Below are positions 9,801 through 15,234 of a DNA stretch of 26,781 bases, piece after piece. Each line of letters opens with the position of its first letter. Positions within the stretch are counted from its first letter, which is position 1. The position numbers and the translations under genes are program-made. The stretch comes from a virus: positions 1 to 26,781 of IMG/VR virus record IMGVR_UViG_3300026509_000101. One strand, given 5' to 3'. A model generated the notes under the pieces. That model ran no database searches. It had not been told where the DNA came from and worked only from the letters and a program-made list of their open reading frames with translations.

Positions 9801-11445
9801 CACCCTCTTTTTGTATTTCAATCGGTTCTACTTTTTTACCTTCCTTTATCATTTTGATATAATCAGCCACTCCTTTTTCATCAACTGAATCACGAGCAAT
9901 TATTTTATCTGGCGATAATTTACCAATTTGATTAGTTTCTTGAGCTGAAAATAAAGCATCAGCAAAATCTTTTGCCGATACATAATCTTTAGCTTTGTTT
10001 AATTCAGGAATATCTTCAGCTAATTTTTTTATTTGTCTACTTTGTATTTCTTTTGTAATAACCGGTGGTATTTTCGGTTTTTCTTCGGTAGTTGTTGGTT
10101 TTTTTGGTTGAATAACTATTATATCTTGATTTTTATTTTCCGCCTCCAACGCCCCTTTTATAAGTTTTTTTCCTTCTTCTGTCTTATCATAACCATTTTT
10201 AATAACTTCATTTATTATTTCCTGTGGTGTATATCTTTCTTTTTTAAAGATAGATGGGTCAAATTTTTTTGATTTTCCAGTCAAAAATTCATAAGCAGAA
10301 TTTAAAGCTATTTGTTCTTTTGTTGAACCAGTAATATCTGGATGAACTTTTTTGGAAGCTGAACGATAAGCTTCATTTATTTTTTCAATCGGATCACCTA
10401 ATTTAACTTTAATATCAGAATATTCATTTAAAACTTTTAAAGCCTCAACTCTTAAAATCTTATCAGTTTGTCTTCCTTTTACAAAATCAGACACTCTTCC
10501 TTTCATTCTTCCCCAACCATCTAAAATTCCCAAAACCATACCGGAAACAAAAGCATCTTCATTTGAAGCACCACTTAATTTAGCCAATCCAAATCCCAAA
10601 CCAAAAGAAGCCGGGATTGAATATCTTGTTTTTTCAACAAATCCCAAAGCAGTAAATGGAACTGAAACAACTACATCTTCAGCAAATTTTTTAAACCTAT
10701 CTTTTAAATCTGGATCTAACTGTCCATAAATTGAAAACGCCCCAATATTTTTTAAAAGTGGTAAGGTATAACGAGCTAAACGAGGATAACTTTTAATAAA
10801 GTTAGTGATTAAAGTAGATCCTTCTGCTAATCCAAAAAGTTTTTTTCCTATATTTTGAATAGTAATTGCTGTTCCAACCGCCTCACTTACACCAGCAATA
10901 ATTTTATCAGCTAAATCAGGATTAACTTTTTCTTTTGGTTTAATAATTCCACCAGTTAAACCTTTAATAAAACTATTTTTTGATGTTTGAAATTTATCAT
11001 CAAATTTTCCAATTAAACTTTGTTCATATTGTTTTTGTAATGTTTTTATATCTTGTTTACCTCCTTCTGGTTCTGGTGAGTATACTGGTTTAGGTAAAAT
11101 AGGAAATAAATCATAAATACTAATACTTTCTACCCCTTGAGTTAATCCTTGTCTTACTTTACCTAATTCTTCTTTAACTGGTTTTGGGACAAATGAAAAA
11201 ATAACATCTTTTATTTTAATAACATTCTCTTTTATTTTATTAAACCCTTCAAAAAAAGATGGAGTAGTTACTACTTGTTTTGGTTGAGATATTGTTAATG
11301 ATTGTTTAGGTTTTGATGCTTCATAATTTAAATATGTTTCTGCCGTATTTAAATCCCATACGCTACCTTCTGGAGAGGGTGATTTTGGTGATGAAATTTT
11401 TATTCCTGATTGTTTTTCTGCTGTGTCTAAAGTCCATACTGCCAT
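814..11445 (-). CDS. 3543-aa polyvalent protein: J-domain, ParB-like, N6-adenine MTase, SNF2 helicase, metallopeptidase
   Basis: Domains in order: residues 1-110 low complexity with two VWxLxTAE motifs; 190-320 Gly/Ala-rich and hydrophobic; 331-390 J-domain-like with HPD at 368-370; 508-575 ParB/sulfiredoxin-like with DGSHR at 555-559; 650-730 coiled coil; two KSAEEF repeats at 842 and 962; 1174-1365 N6-adenine methyltransferase with motif I EPAVGTGRF (1205-1213) and NPPY (1275-1278); 1728-2240 SNF2-type helicase with EVGLGKT (1749-1755), DEVH (1897-1900), SATP (1953-1956) and EGRLWRQG (2227-2234); 2300-2430 coiled coil; 2541-2625 zinc peptidase with HELGH (2544-2548) and possible third ligand Glu2617; 2690-3440 polyvalent-type C-terminus with a hydrophobic segment near 3213-3232. 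It contains no cysteine. Phage P1 DarB, with methyltransferase and helicase domains, is packaged and protects injected DNA from restriction. A similar delivered anti-defence role is inferred. It starts 1 bp after the 388-aa gene. Confidence 0.93.
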   Translation of the reverse strand: MAVWTLDTAEKQSGIKISSPKSPSPEGSVWDLNTAETYLNYEASKPKQSLTISQPKQVVTTPSFFEGFNKIKENVIKIKDVIFSFVPKPVKEELGKVRQGLTQGVESISIYDLFPILPKPVYSPEPEGGKQDIKTLQKQYEQSLIGKFDDKFQTSKNSFIKGLTGGIIKPKEKVNPDLADKIIAGVSEAVGTAITIQNIGKKLFGLAEGSTLITNFIKSYPRLARYTLPLLKNIGAFSIYGQLDPDLKDRFKKFAEDVVVSVPFTALGFVEKTRYSIPASFGLGFGLAKLSGASNEDAFVSGMVLGILDGWGRMKGRVSDFVKGRQTDKILRVEALKVLNEYSDIKVKLGDPIEKINEAYRSASKKVHPDITGSTKEQIALNSAYEFLTGKSKKFDPSIFKKERYTPQEIINEVIKNGYDKTEEGKKLIKGALEAENKNQDIIVIQPKKPTTTEEKPKIPPVITKEIQSRQIKKLAEDIPELNKAKDYVSAKDFADALFSAQETNQIGKLSPDKIIARDSVDEKGVADYIKMIKEGKKVEPIEIQKEGDKFITVDGSHRLEAFRSLNKEVPVIYRGKDKIDGLYTFEEIFNTLKTSSPSSLEVKPAITPEQPLKKPPEQLPKTTGEEVKKFDVSSEYSLDKVEEAFYQTPSDFDERWNNANEKLNKFKAPLQEKIKQLENELKKIKSDRSKEAIDKKKEINKEIENLQQKISEAEQTLEEKQTEFAMKLGRMALQKAKEMGLDLGEIGDGYTNVSEKWQEFRDEFLVRITERPYTDRYWDTPLNKILEDVIKQYGVEPKTQIKPETKPEVKPSEEKIKVLEKTKPEISPEFQSLVEEAKNYKSAEEFVKEKLFEAYIRQFGVERKLTESERKGLYPSFLKDIKKYGLEEVGRQIRSYASYHKRDVPDILTRPSKLIDIYNFANKEISEVKPPEKPKEQIAEQVKTKIPLELEPFIKEARKYKSAEEFIEQFKTRPEEITKSIYQELSERQKYITEEAFSKAVENRMTPEARKLKETVIKQWARRDAMIELLTEIYNEANKEIKVDKIEKDTKIELYGKERNNVSGRETGQKELPSPISVGEKQSGNIERTSDEAGKSAGREYNKRSSISGERPPTRITPLQQQQINAKVEALLKEKGDNPENYTSEDKKLLEQYTGSGGLAKAGVEERGVLDEYYTPQEVVDFIWKRIKKILNIDEIPKDYSLLEPAVGTGRFIKETKDGFGFEAYEINPISAKITKILYPKAYVQNKPFESIFIDERGNKLDIKGKTFDIIVGNPPYGDHRGFYLGLGEEPKIRKYEEYFLKRGIDLLEKNGILAYVMPSSFLDNSVNYAKEKIGENATLIEAFRLPRGIFGTTDIGTDIVIFKKGGKTDPLLLSDGNYFTHFPSNILGEVKKRAGRFGEDVVKGTLEDLKKRFESILSGEPIKELPKIDRTPEKPEEPLKEGKIDNVSRVEQPKEIIRKAKKDVIIVSTKKDKTIYLNELSDKEKELWKNVLPGGELDVNYVLKTLGKDITSLKEFKSDEIAVDPLVESDTGLGLVNKFYPNVLYYSGNIYEKLDRLEKNKDLLNKDQYEKQKKGLLEVLPKPKKINEIKLKPNDESFVKQLKIKIKKDDGNEELVNIITEFKKWLSDLPREAFENSSEWEVIEYINGKIVNTGDKIRNIEIRRRRREIGDKLFNRFLNELSDENKKIIEDSYNRLFNAYVKPDYKKIPLLSQVNATFKGKPLKLRELQKEGISFLTTKGVGLLAYEVGLGKTMTAILSINEMMYRGWVKRPLIIVPNSVYYQWLNEIQDLIPNVKINSLMNLGKKFKGNLSDLKIEDGTISLMSYEGMSRLGFRMETYNKLMTGLQDVLEPPKITSRQRAKLEATAEEYGGKALKGTTGEIFFEDLGFDGVVFDEVHNFKNIFTGAKVERRGSNDYKNVRGSSSSRGVKSYFISQYILNNNNGRNVFGLSATPFSNHPLEIYSILSLFGKKKLEQMKLKNVNDFMSMFMDLKSKLVLKANQEVREEDVIENFTNLGQLQKLVTEYISFETGDNELERPIKDKRKVILSPTKEQVKMILKAQPLFKDKEKGGTIVAITELQNITLSPYLSRFANDKDIQLPPLTYENFVNFSPKIKFALDSVAQNYKDNKEANQIIYMPRGVEYYPLLKEYLVKKYNIKPSEIEFVSGGMDIDEKYEIQNRFNKGQTRILIGSEAILVGMNLQEKTTDLFHLHLPWNPTDIQQIEGRLWRQGNQWAKVRIHYPLIENSVDSFIFQKLETKEKRIKNIWSYTGQQVEVGDLDFENMKIELITDPVIRVQAEKEFAMSKLQKELAVLKSERAFAGRQLGVVNELNKDIKDFEKWKQEAMANKNDSDVIYWGKRLTEAKAELNKELEDLRKKGINVDEIDKKIKDFDEKIKVKEEEIKQKEQEFKQKLENAKKERINLVAKENDYDTLVKRLAEENKTFFVKRSLFTTDTRKAPSGFADVGGYSNIKSPEKIINDIKVVEFPEILRIAKNLLGKEVKLSSRFKTALGAFYPKTFDIKLSYEIFKNPELTAKVLAHELGHLADFLPDKTMARGNLVGRIATLKKHLKNLYGELNNRVIREELKKLTQIWKPFDENANPKYTKYRYSSSELYADAISVLFNDPALLKEKAPRFWEGFFEYLDRKPEVMENFNEIWNLLNEGEDAVFKKRDEEINQMFSKAEEKFKAKYVDREMRKKNLVYQIKILFDDVNRPIIERINKLQKEGKIIPPELNPEYALKGLLYSDAEVKNFIEDNLQPAFSKAREVEDGWNKLGKILFYERVIYERGELANPLGYDPNTASFNLKKMEEQMSAEDWQKLQEAKELFRKGVKKVVDLAEKEGYYTPETLKEMKMNPAYATFQVIDYLDTYISPRVYHQVGTLKEISNPATATVMKLISTYKAIKRNKVKKLNINFLRENFSNEIEKAKTRWNGKSLDIMMPKDENLGLVITIENGKPQGWYVPKDVAETLNWTSNSTLEMLGNVARAISQSNFYRPIFTIYNLGFQTFNFVRDLNRAWKNYPHKTLAEVPLSPIIDAYKLGKGYIKAVKPAFKKAFGLRDELIREMENANILGLSYNDVFSGEIPNDQQQIERILEGYGLFAKKKKFKILSPIINVLETVRKVGDFIETLPKVAAYVNLKGEMPPEQLAEFIRTSVGSPAFRVKGRATLITNSIFLFSNAIKEGLKTDLYIATGKRGKANASSFWYKTFLVNILPKLIIMAMALGYLGDRLKKIINGISEYDKTNYNIIPIGLDENGKSVYVRIPQDETGRFIGGLFWKTMNINKDYGIVKSIMEILSFGAGQLPNLSPSFIGLGALISYLSGNNPYDFYRDRPIIPEKEFKAGFSRSFPILLDWLVKNQGLAIVLPSYNPKNPTALEKFLSLPVISNIAGRWIKVSDQGLREKLSKSEKLIEQKKAERYLEIRDRINDYVKEYQKNPTIEKRRELERKLLKEFLEKGSSSQEKTNLIKRFRVAIVKGKDNPYLNSLIYSQTNDEKVEILKSANKELSNEEFKSILEIARKNKIIGSEVIKKLRRQLK

Positions 11446-11446
11446 A

Positions 11447-12613
11447 TTATTTTGGTTTCCAACTTGAATAACCCAAATCTTTCATTGCTTGAGTAATATA
11501 AGCTGCCGCTGTATTTTTATCTAAACCAGTTTTTTCCATCAATCTGTTTACTGCTAATAAATACTCTTGAGCCGATAATCTTTTATCGCCACTCCAATCT
11601 TCTTTATCAAGTTTTTGTAATTTTCCGTTAATTGTTCTATATTGTTCATCAATTACTCTTATAATTTCTCTTGCGTTTCCTGTAATATTTCTTTGTTGAG
11701 TAGTCGTTAATCCTCCAGTTCCAGAACCTTTACTTTTAGCAACTACTTGTTTGCTGATAATCTCTCCAGTGTCAACATTAACAACATAAAAACCTTGATT
11801 AGTTCCATCATCAAATTCTTTCACAACTGTTTTAAGATTTTTTGCTTTGTTTAATTTAATAGCCGATTCAATCATAGAAGAAGAAATACCAGTCATTCTT
11901 GTAATATTAGCTATATCCTCACCCGTTGCTCCATCAAGCATTCCTGATTGGAGTAAGAAATTTAATTGTTCTCTTGCATCTCGTGCCTGTTGACTATTAA
12001 TATCAAATTGTTTCAATTGAATCTTAAGTTGTGTTTCTATGTCAGCTTTCTTTTTGGCTATTTCATCTCTAATAGGAGCAATAGCATTTTGAAAATCAGT
12101 TGTTAATTTTTGAATTCTACCAACTCTGTTTGCTTCGGATAAAAATGGATTGTCATTAATTTTTGATACTGCTTGATTATAAGCTTGCGTTTTTGATTTT
12201 AAATCATTTTCTAATTGTTCTATTCCTAAATCTTTATACAACTTATCGTATAATCCTTTTAAATCAATAGTTGGCGTTTGCTGTTGTCCTAAAATACTAA
12301 AAGCAGATGATGATGGTATTGATGGTGATGATGGTGTTGGAGTAGATGGTGGTGGATTATATGTGGCGATTGGTTTTGGCTGTGGTTGTTGTTTTAATTT
12401 TTGAAGATAGTCCCAGTTAGCTGGATTAGTCTGTTGAACAACTTCTCTTGAAACTTCTTTTCCTGCTCCTATCTGATTGCTTTGTGGGTGAATTACTCCC
12501 GGATCGGAAAAAGTTCCGTTCCAATATTGTCTTCCTTGATACCAACCACCTTGCTTAAACCCACCTTTTGGCGGTTTTATGCCAAGCTGTTCTGGTGTAT
12601 ATATTCCTGCCAT
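11447..12613 (-). CDS. 388-aa Pro-rich coiled-coil virion protein (possible ejection protein)
   Basis: I do not recognise a named family. The N-terminus (1-75) is rich in Gly, Gln and aromatic residues. Residues about 76-110 are a Pro/Ser/Thr linker. Residues about 115-215 are strongly helical and charged and look coiled-coil. The C-terminal third contains a small beta stretch (GFYVVNVDTGEIIS) followed by helices. It has no cysteine. It lies between the head-tail adaptor (3 bp upstream) and the giant polyvalent protein (1 bp downstream) and shares their promoter at 13287-13316, so an internal or ejected virion protein working with the giant protein is the most likely role. Position and composition are seen; the role is inferred. 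Confidence 0.8.
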   Translation of the reverse strand: MAGIYTPEQLGIKPPKGGFKQGGWYQGRQYWNGTFSDPGVIHPQSNQIGAGKEVSREVVQQTNPANWDYLQKLKQQPQPKPIATYNPPPSTPTPSSPSIPSSSAFSILGQQQTPTIDLKGLYDKLYKDLGIEQLENDLKSKTQAYNQAVSKINDNPFLSEANRVGRIQKLTTDFQNAIAPIRDEIAKKKADIETQLKIQLKQFDINSQQARDAREQLNFLLQSGMLDGATGEDIANITRMTGISSSMIESAIKLNKAKNLKTVVKEFDDGTNQGFYVVNVDTGEIISKQVVAKSKGSGTGGLTTTQQRNITGNAREIIRVIDEQYRTINGKLQKLDKEDWSGDKRLSAQEYLLAVNRLMEKTGLDKNTAAAYITQAMKDLGYSSWKPK

Positions 12614-12616
12614 AAA

Positions 12617-13276
12617 TTATTTAAAAAAATCATTAACTTCAAAGAAAGTTGTTGTTTTTTTATATTTATTTTGATTTTTCTGAATTTTATCCCAAGCAAA
12701 AGCTAAAATTTGTTTTGCTTCTAAACTTCTAAATTGACCCGGTTGTTCATCTTCACCTTTTTTCTTTAATATAGCAACGGCTTCTAAAACTATTGCCTCA
12801 TTACAATCTGGCATTGAATAAGAAAAAATAGTAGTATCATTATTATTAACTAAAGTATCTACTGTTTTTAATCCCCAAATTGTTATGTTATTATTTCCGT
12901 TTGTTGTTGGTGTTGGATAAATAAAAAACCTTTTCCATTGTGTTGACCATAGTCTATCTGCTCCTGATGGTATACCATTGGCTTTTTCGTAAAGATAGTC
13001 TTTAAAAACCAGCGGATCGCCATAATCTTCACCATCAACCTCAAGTTTCCAAGCTGAATCGGGTTGCCAGTTGTTTGGATAATCGTAATACTCTTGATTA
13101 GCAATAGTTGATGTGGTTAAAGCATCTTCAAGTTGAGGCCAAGGATATAAAGCACCGCATTTGATATATGCTCTATTTATAGCAGATTTAATAGTAGTTT
13201 CATCAAAAAGACTACTGGTTGCGGGTATTGATAAATCGCTTTTTACTGCATTTATTAATTCAGAAAAAGTATTCAT
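12617..13276 (-). CDS. head-tail adaptor / connector-like protein (219 aa)
   Basis: The protein has the pattern of podovirus adaptor (P22 gp4-like / T7 gp11-like) proteins: an N-terminal helical segment with a conserved-looking INRAYIKCGALYPWPQLED region (34-52), then beta strands around YYDYPNNWQ and the aromatic segment WKRFFIYPTP (about 113-122), and a helical C-terminus. Such proteins sit under the portal and join head to tail. It opens the left-hand operon: a promoter at 13287-13316 puts the predicted transcription start only about 4 nt before the ATG, and the 388-aa gene follows after 3 bp. Its distance from the portal and capsid genes, beyond the fiber cassette, is unusual. The family call rests on pattern and context, not on a diagnostic motif. 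Confidence 0.66.
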   Translation of the reverse strand: MNTFSELINAVKSDLSIPATSSLFDETTIKSAINRAYIKCGALYPWPQLEDALTTSTIANQEYYDYPNNWQPDSAWKLEVDGEDYGDPLVFKDYLYEKANGIPSGADRLWSTQWKRFFIYPTPTTNGNNNITIWGLKTVDTLVNNNDTTIFSYSMPDCNEAIVLEAVAILKKKGEDEQPGQFRSLEAKQILAFAWDKIQKNQNKYKKTTTFFEVNDFFK

Positions 13277-13286
13277 AATAATTTAA

Positions 13287-13316
13287 ATATTAGAAGATAA
13301 AGATATTTATTCGCAA
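13287..13316 (-). promoter_or_regulatory. promoter, shared family (TTGCGA-18-TAATAT)
   Basis: On the minus strand TTGCGA (13316-13311) is followed by an 18-bp spacer that starts ATAAATAT and then by TAATAT (13292-13287). The predicted start is near 13280, about 4 nt before the adaptor ATG. The same -35, spacer start and spacing recur before the fiber and portal genes. Confidence 0.72.
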
Positions 13317-13370
13317 GTTATTTTTTTACTAAAAGATTGGAGGCAATTTTAACCTTATACTTATAAACTT

Positions 13371-14087
13371 TTATCGAATTTTTCTTAAATCATTATAAGA
13401 AACAACTTTACCCCATTTTTTTTTAAATTGGTTAATTCCACTTTCTAAAAAAGTTAAAGAACCTAAATTTAAATATTTGAAACCTTCTTCTTTTAATTCT
13501 TTTATTAAATAATAAATTATGATATAACCAGCATTATCATATTTTTCATTATGATATAAAATTTTCACTTCAAACATATTTTTAAAATAAGACAAATAAG
13601 ATAAGGCGGCTAAATCGTTGTTTTTTTTATAATATAAAGAATAAACTCTAACATTTTCTTTACCTTTTAAACAATTCTCACACATTTCACTTAAAATTAA
13701 CCTATCAGAAGGATAAAGATAATCAAAAACTATTTCTTCTTTTTTTATTTTATAAACTCTTTTAAACTCATAATTATCTTTTTCTTTTAAATGTCGCTTT
13801 AAATCAGAATTTATTATAAAATTTTCTAAATTTACTATTACTTTTTTTGTCGTAAAATCAATTTTTTTTTCTTCAACTACTTTTTTTTCTACTAACTTAT
13901 TATTTTTAATTTCAAATTTGTCTATTCCTTTAATTAAAACCTTTTCGGCTAAATCATTATCAATATCTAAATAATTAAAATTTTTATTTTTAGTTGATAT
14001 TTTAGCTTTATTTTTTATTTTATTTTCTTTGCTAAATATTACTGAATATCCTACGATGTTATTATTTTCATCAAAAAATATTCTCAT
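13371..14087 (-). CDS. GNAT / FemAB-like acyltransferase in the tail cassette (238 aa)
   Basis: The C-terminal half (about 120-238) resembles the GNAT fold used by FemAB/FemX-type and related acyltransferases: beta strands around VRVYSLYY and DLAALSYLSYF, a helix in NAGYIIIYYLIKELKEEGF (about 185-203), then YLNLGS (205-210) and GINQFKKKWG (217-226), which matches the late 'G...FK..wG' signature of this group. The N-terminal 100 residues are Lys/Asn-rich and unrecognised, apart from an opening (MRIFFDENNNIVGY) that looks phage-like. The start overlaps the stop of the preceding tail paralog (ATGA). Enzymes of this type transfer aminoacyl or acyl groups; the substrate here is unknown. It could modify the neighbouring fiber proteins or the host envelope. 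The fold is moderately supported; the function is open. Confidence 0.62.
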   Translation of the reverse strand: MRIFFDENNNIVGYSVIFSKENKIKNKAKISTKNKNFNYLDIDNDLAEKVLIKGIDKFEIKNNKLVEKKVVEEKKIDFTTKKVIVNLENFIINSDLKRHLKEKDNYEFKRVYKIKKEEIVFDYLYPSDRLILSEMCENCLKGKENVRVYSLYYKKNNDLAALSYLSYFKNMFEVKILYHNEKYDNAGYIIIYYLIKELKEEGFKYLNLGSLTFLESGINQFKKKWGKVVSYNDLRKIR

Positions 14088-14524
14088 TTTAATTTTTGTG
14101 TAAAAACATAAATTTTATAATTAAAAGTTAAATTAGAAAATATATTAAAATTTTGTCCTTGACGCTCATAACAATAAGCACTTAAATAGAGCCTTACATA
14201 ATTAGGATAAATATAATAAGTAAAAAATAATGATTGAATATAAAATTTACCACAATCAACACATTCGCTATAATCCAAAGGTAAAATAGAATATAAATTA
14301 TTACAATCTTTTACTAAAACTTTAACTATTGGATAATAACCTAAATTATGATAAACATTAACATAAGTTTCTCTATCTGGGTCAGAAGCGTATAAAGTTA
14401 TACTTCCTGAAAAAATTCCATATAAAGATAAACTTTCATATTTGCTCCAAAAAATATAATCTTTTGGATTGTTAGAATTTATATTAGCCGTTGGTTTTGC
14501 TATTTTTATTCCATAATTTCCCAT
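14084..14524 (-). CDS. tail-tip/receptor-binding paralog 3 (146 aa)
   Basis: This is the third of three tandem paralogs that begin M-x-NYG-(I/V)-KI. I chose the ATG at 14524-14522, giving MGNYGIKIAKP, because it aligns with the starts of both neighbours and lies 1 bp after the preceding stop; an open frame extends upstream to 14638 inside the neighbour and is probably unused. A YHNLGYYP motif sits in the middle, as in the siblings. The second half has several Cys and Tyr residues (DYSECVDCGKF, AYCYERQ). The protein looks all-beta and secreted or virion-exposed. A host-recognition role is inferred from the fiber context and the duplication. The stop (TGA) overlaps the ATG of the acyltransferase gene. 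Confidence 0.66.
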   Translation of the reverse strand: MGNYGIKIAKPTANINSNNPKDYIFWSKYESLSLYGIFSGSITLYASDPDRETYVNVYHNLGYYPIVKVLVKDCNNLYSILPLDYSECVDCGKFYIQSLFFTYYIYPNYVRLYLSAYCYERQGQNFNIFSNLTFNYKIYVFTQKLK

Positions 14525-14525
14525 T

Positions 14526-14921
14526 TTAATCAAAAGGGTCATAATATATAATGACAAAATATGGAATAGAATTTCCCTCGGCATAACCACACAGTCCCGA
14601 TACATAAATATATAAATTGTTATTATTAACATAAACATTCACAATTTCATACATACCTACTCCACAATAATTACGATAAGGAATTTGTCTATACCTTGTA
14701 GAAGAATTTGTTGGTTTCATATAAGCATCAAACAATGGGGTATAGCCCAATCCGTGATATATAGTTTTAGTTGTCCCTTTTGAATCAGAATAAACAAAGG
14801 AACTTTTTTCAATTAATTTTATTTTTAATAATGGATAAGAAGAATGGTAAATATAATCACCCAAAGATGGAGAATTAACACTATAACCACTTTTAGCTAT
14901 TTTTACACCATAATTTCCCAT
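14526..14921 (-). CDS. tail-tip/receptor-binding paralog 2 (131 aa)
   Basis: Middle member of the tandem family. It starts MGNYGVKIAKSGYSV and has the family's TIYHGLGYTP motif near residues 52-61. The rest is Tyr/Asn-rich predicted beta structure, with cysteines in YCGVGMY and GLCGYAEG. The preceding paralog ends 2 bp upstream and the next begins 1 bp downstream, so the three are co-translated. The short beta domain with a 'H-(N/G)-LGY-x-P' motif recalls small phage tail-fiber or adhesin domains. I cannot name the family with certainty. Confidence 0.68.
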   Translation of the reverse strand: MGNYGVKIAKSGYSVNSPSLGDYIYHSSYPLLKIKLIEKSSFVYSDSKGTTKTIYHGLGYTPLFDAYMKPTNSSTRYRQIPYRNYCGVGMYEIVNVYVNNNNLYIYVSGLCGYAEGNSIPYFVIIYYDPFD

Positions 14922-14923
14922 AA

Positions 14924-15232
14924 TTAACCCTCATAAAATATAACAAAATATATATTTCTATTATAACAACTAATATAAATAGAATTTTCGTTTACTCCAA
15001 AACTTGCTGGGGCTAAAGAACCATCCGCTCTTTCAACCCAAGCCATTGCCGCTGGCACATAGCCTAAATTATGATAATAAGTATAACCAGAACTACAATA
15101 AACACCTGTTTTTATAAAAATTTTATGACTTTCAACACTGGATAAAATTGTTAAATATCGTGGCGGAGCGTTTTTAACATCATATTGAGATGGCGCGTTT
15201 GGTTTTAATATTTTAATTCCATAATTTGGCAT
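14924..15232 (-). CDS. tail-tip/receptor-binding paralog 1 (102 aa)
   Basis: First and shortest member of the tandem family. It starts MPNYGIKILKPNAPSQYDV and carries YTYYHNLGYVPAAMAWVERAD in the middle (about residues 51-71), followed by beta-type sequence ending in IYFVIFYEG. It lies 2 bp downstream of the 171-aa fiber/tip gene. Because all three siblings share the N-terminus and the HNLGY motif while the remainder differs, they probably arose by duplication and divergence of one surface-recognition module. The role is inferred from the neighbourhood. Confidence 0.68.
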   Translation of the reverse strand: MPNYGIKILKPNAPSQYDVKNAPPRYLTILSSVESHKIFIKTGVYCSSGYTYYHNLGYVPAAMAWVERADGSLAPASFGVNENSIYISCYNRNIYFVIFYEG

Positions 15233-15234
15233 AA

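Noticed and set aside
3389-10272. Several plus-strand frames of 60-95 codons opposite the giant gene.
   Set aside because: They are hydrophobic Phe/Ile/Leu-rich antisense readings of Lys/Glu-rich coding sequence, with no start signal and no motif.
14084-14638. Longer frame for the third paralog starting at 14638.
   Set aside because: The first 38 residues overlap the previous gene and are unlike the siblings; the ATG at 14524 restores the shared MGNYGIKI start.
14084-15232. The variable tandem tail paralogs suggest a diversity-generating retroelement target.
   Set aside because: There is no reverse transcriptase in the window, no template repeat and no adenine-directed variation pattern between copies; ordinary duplication explains them.
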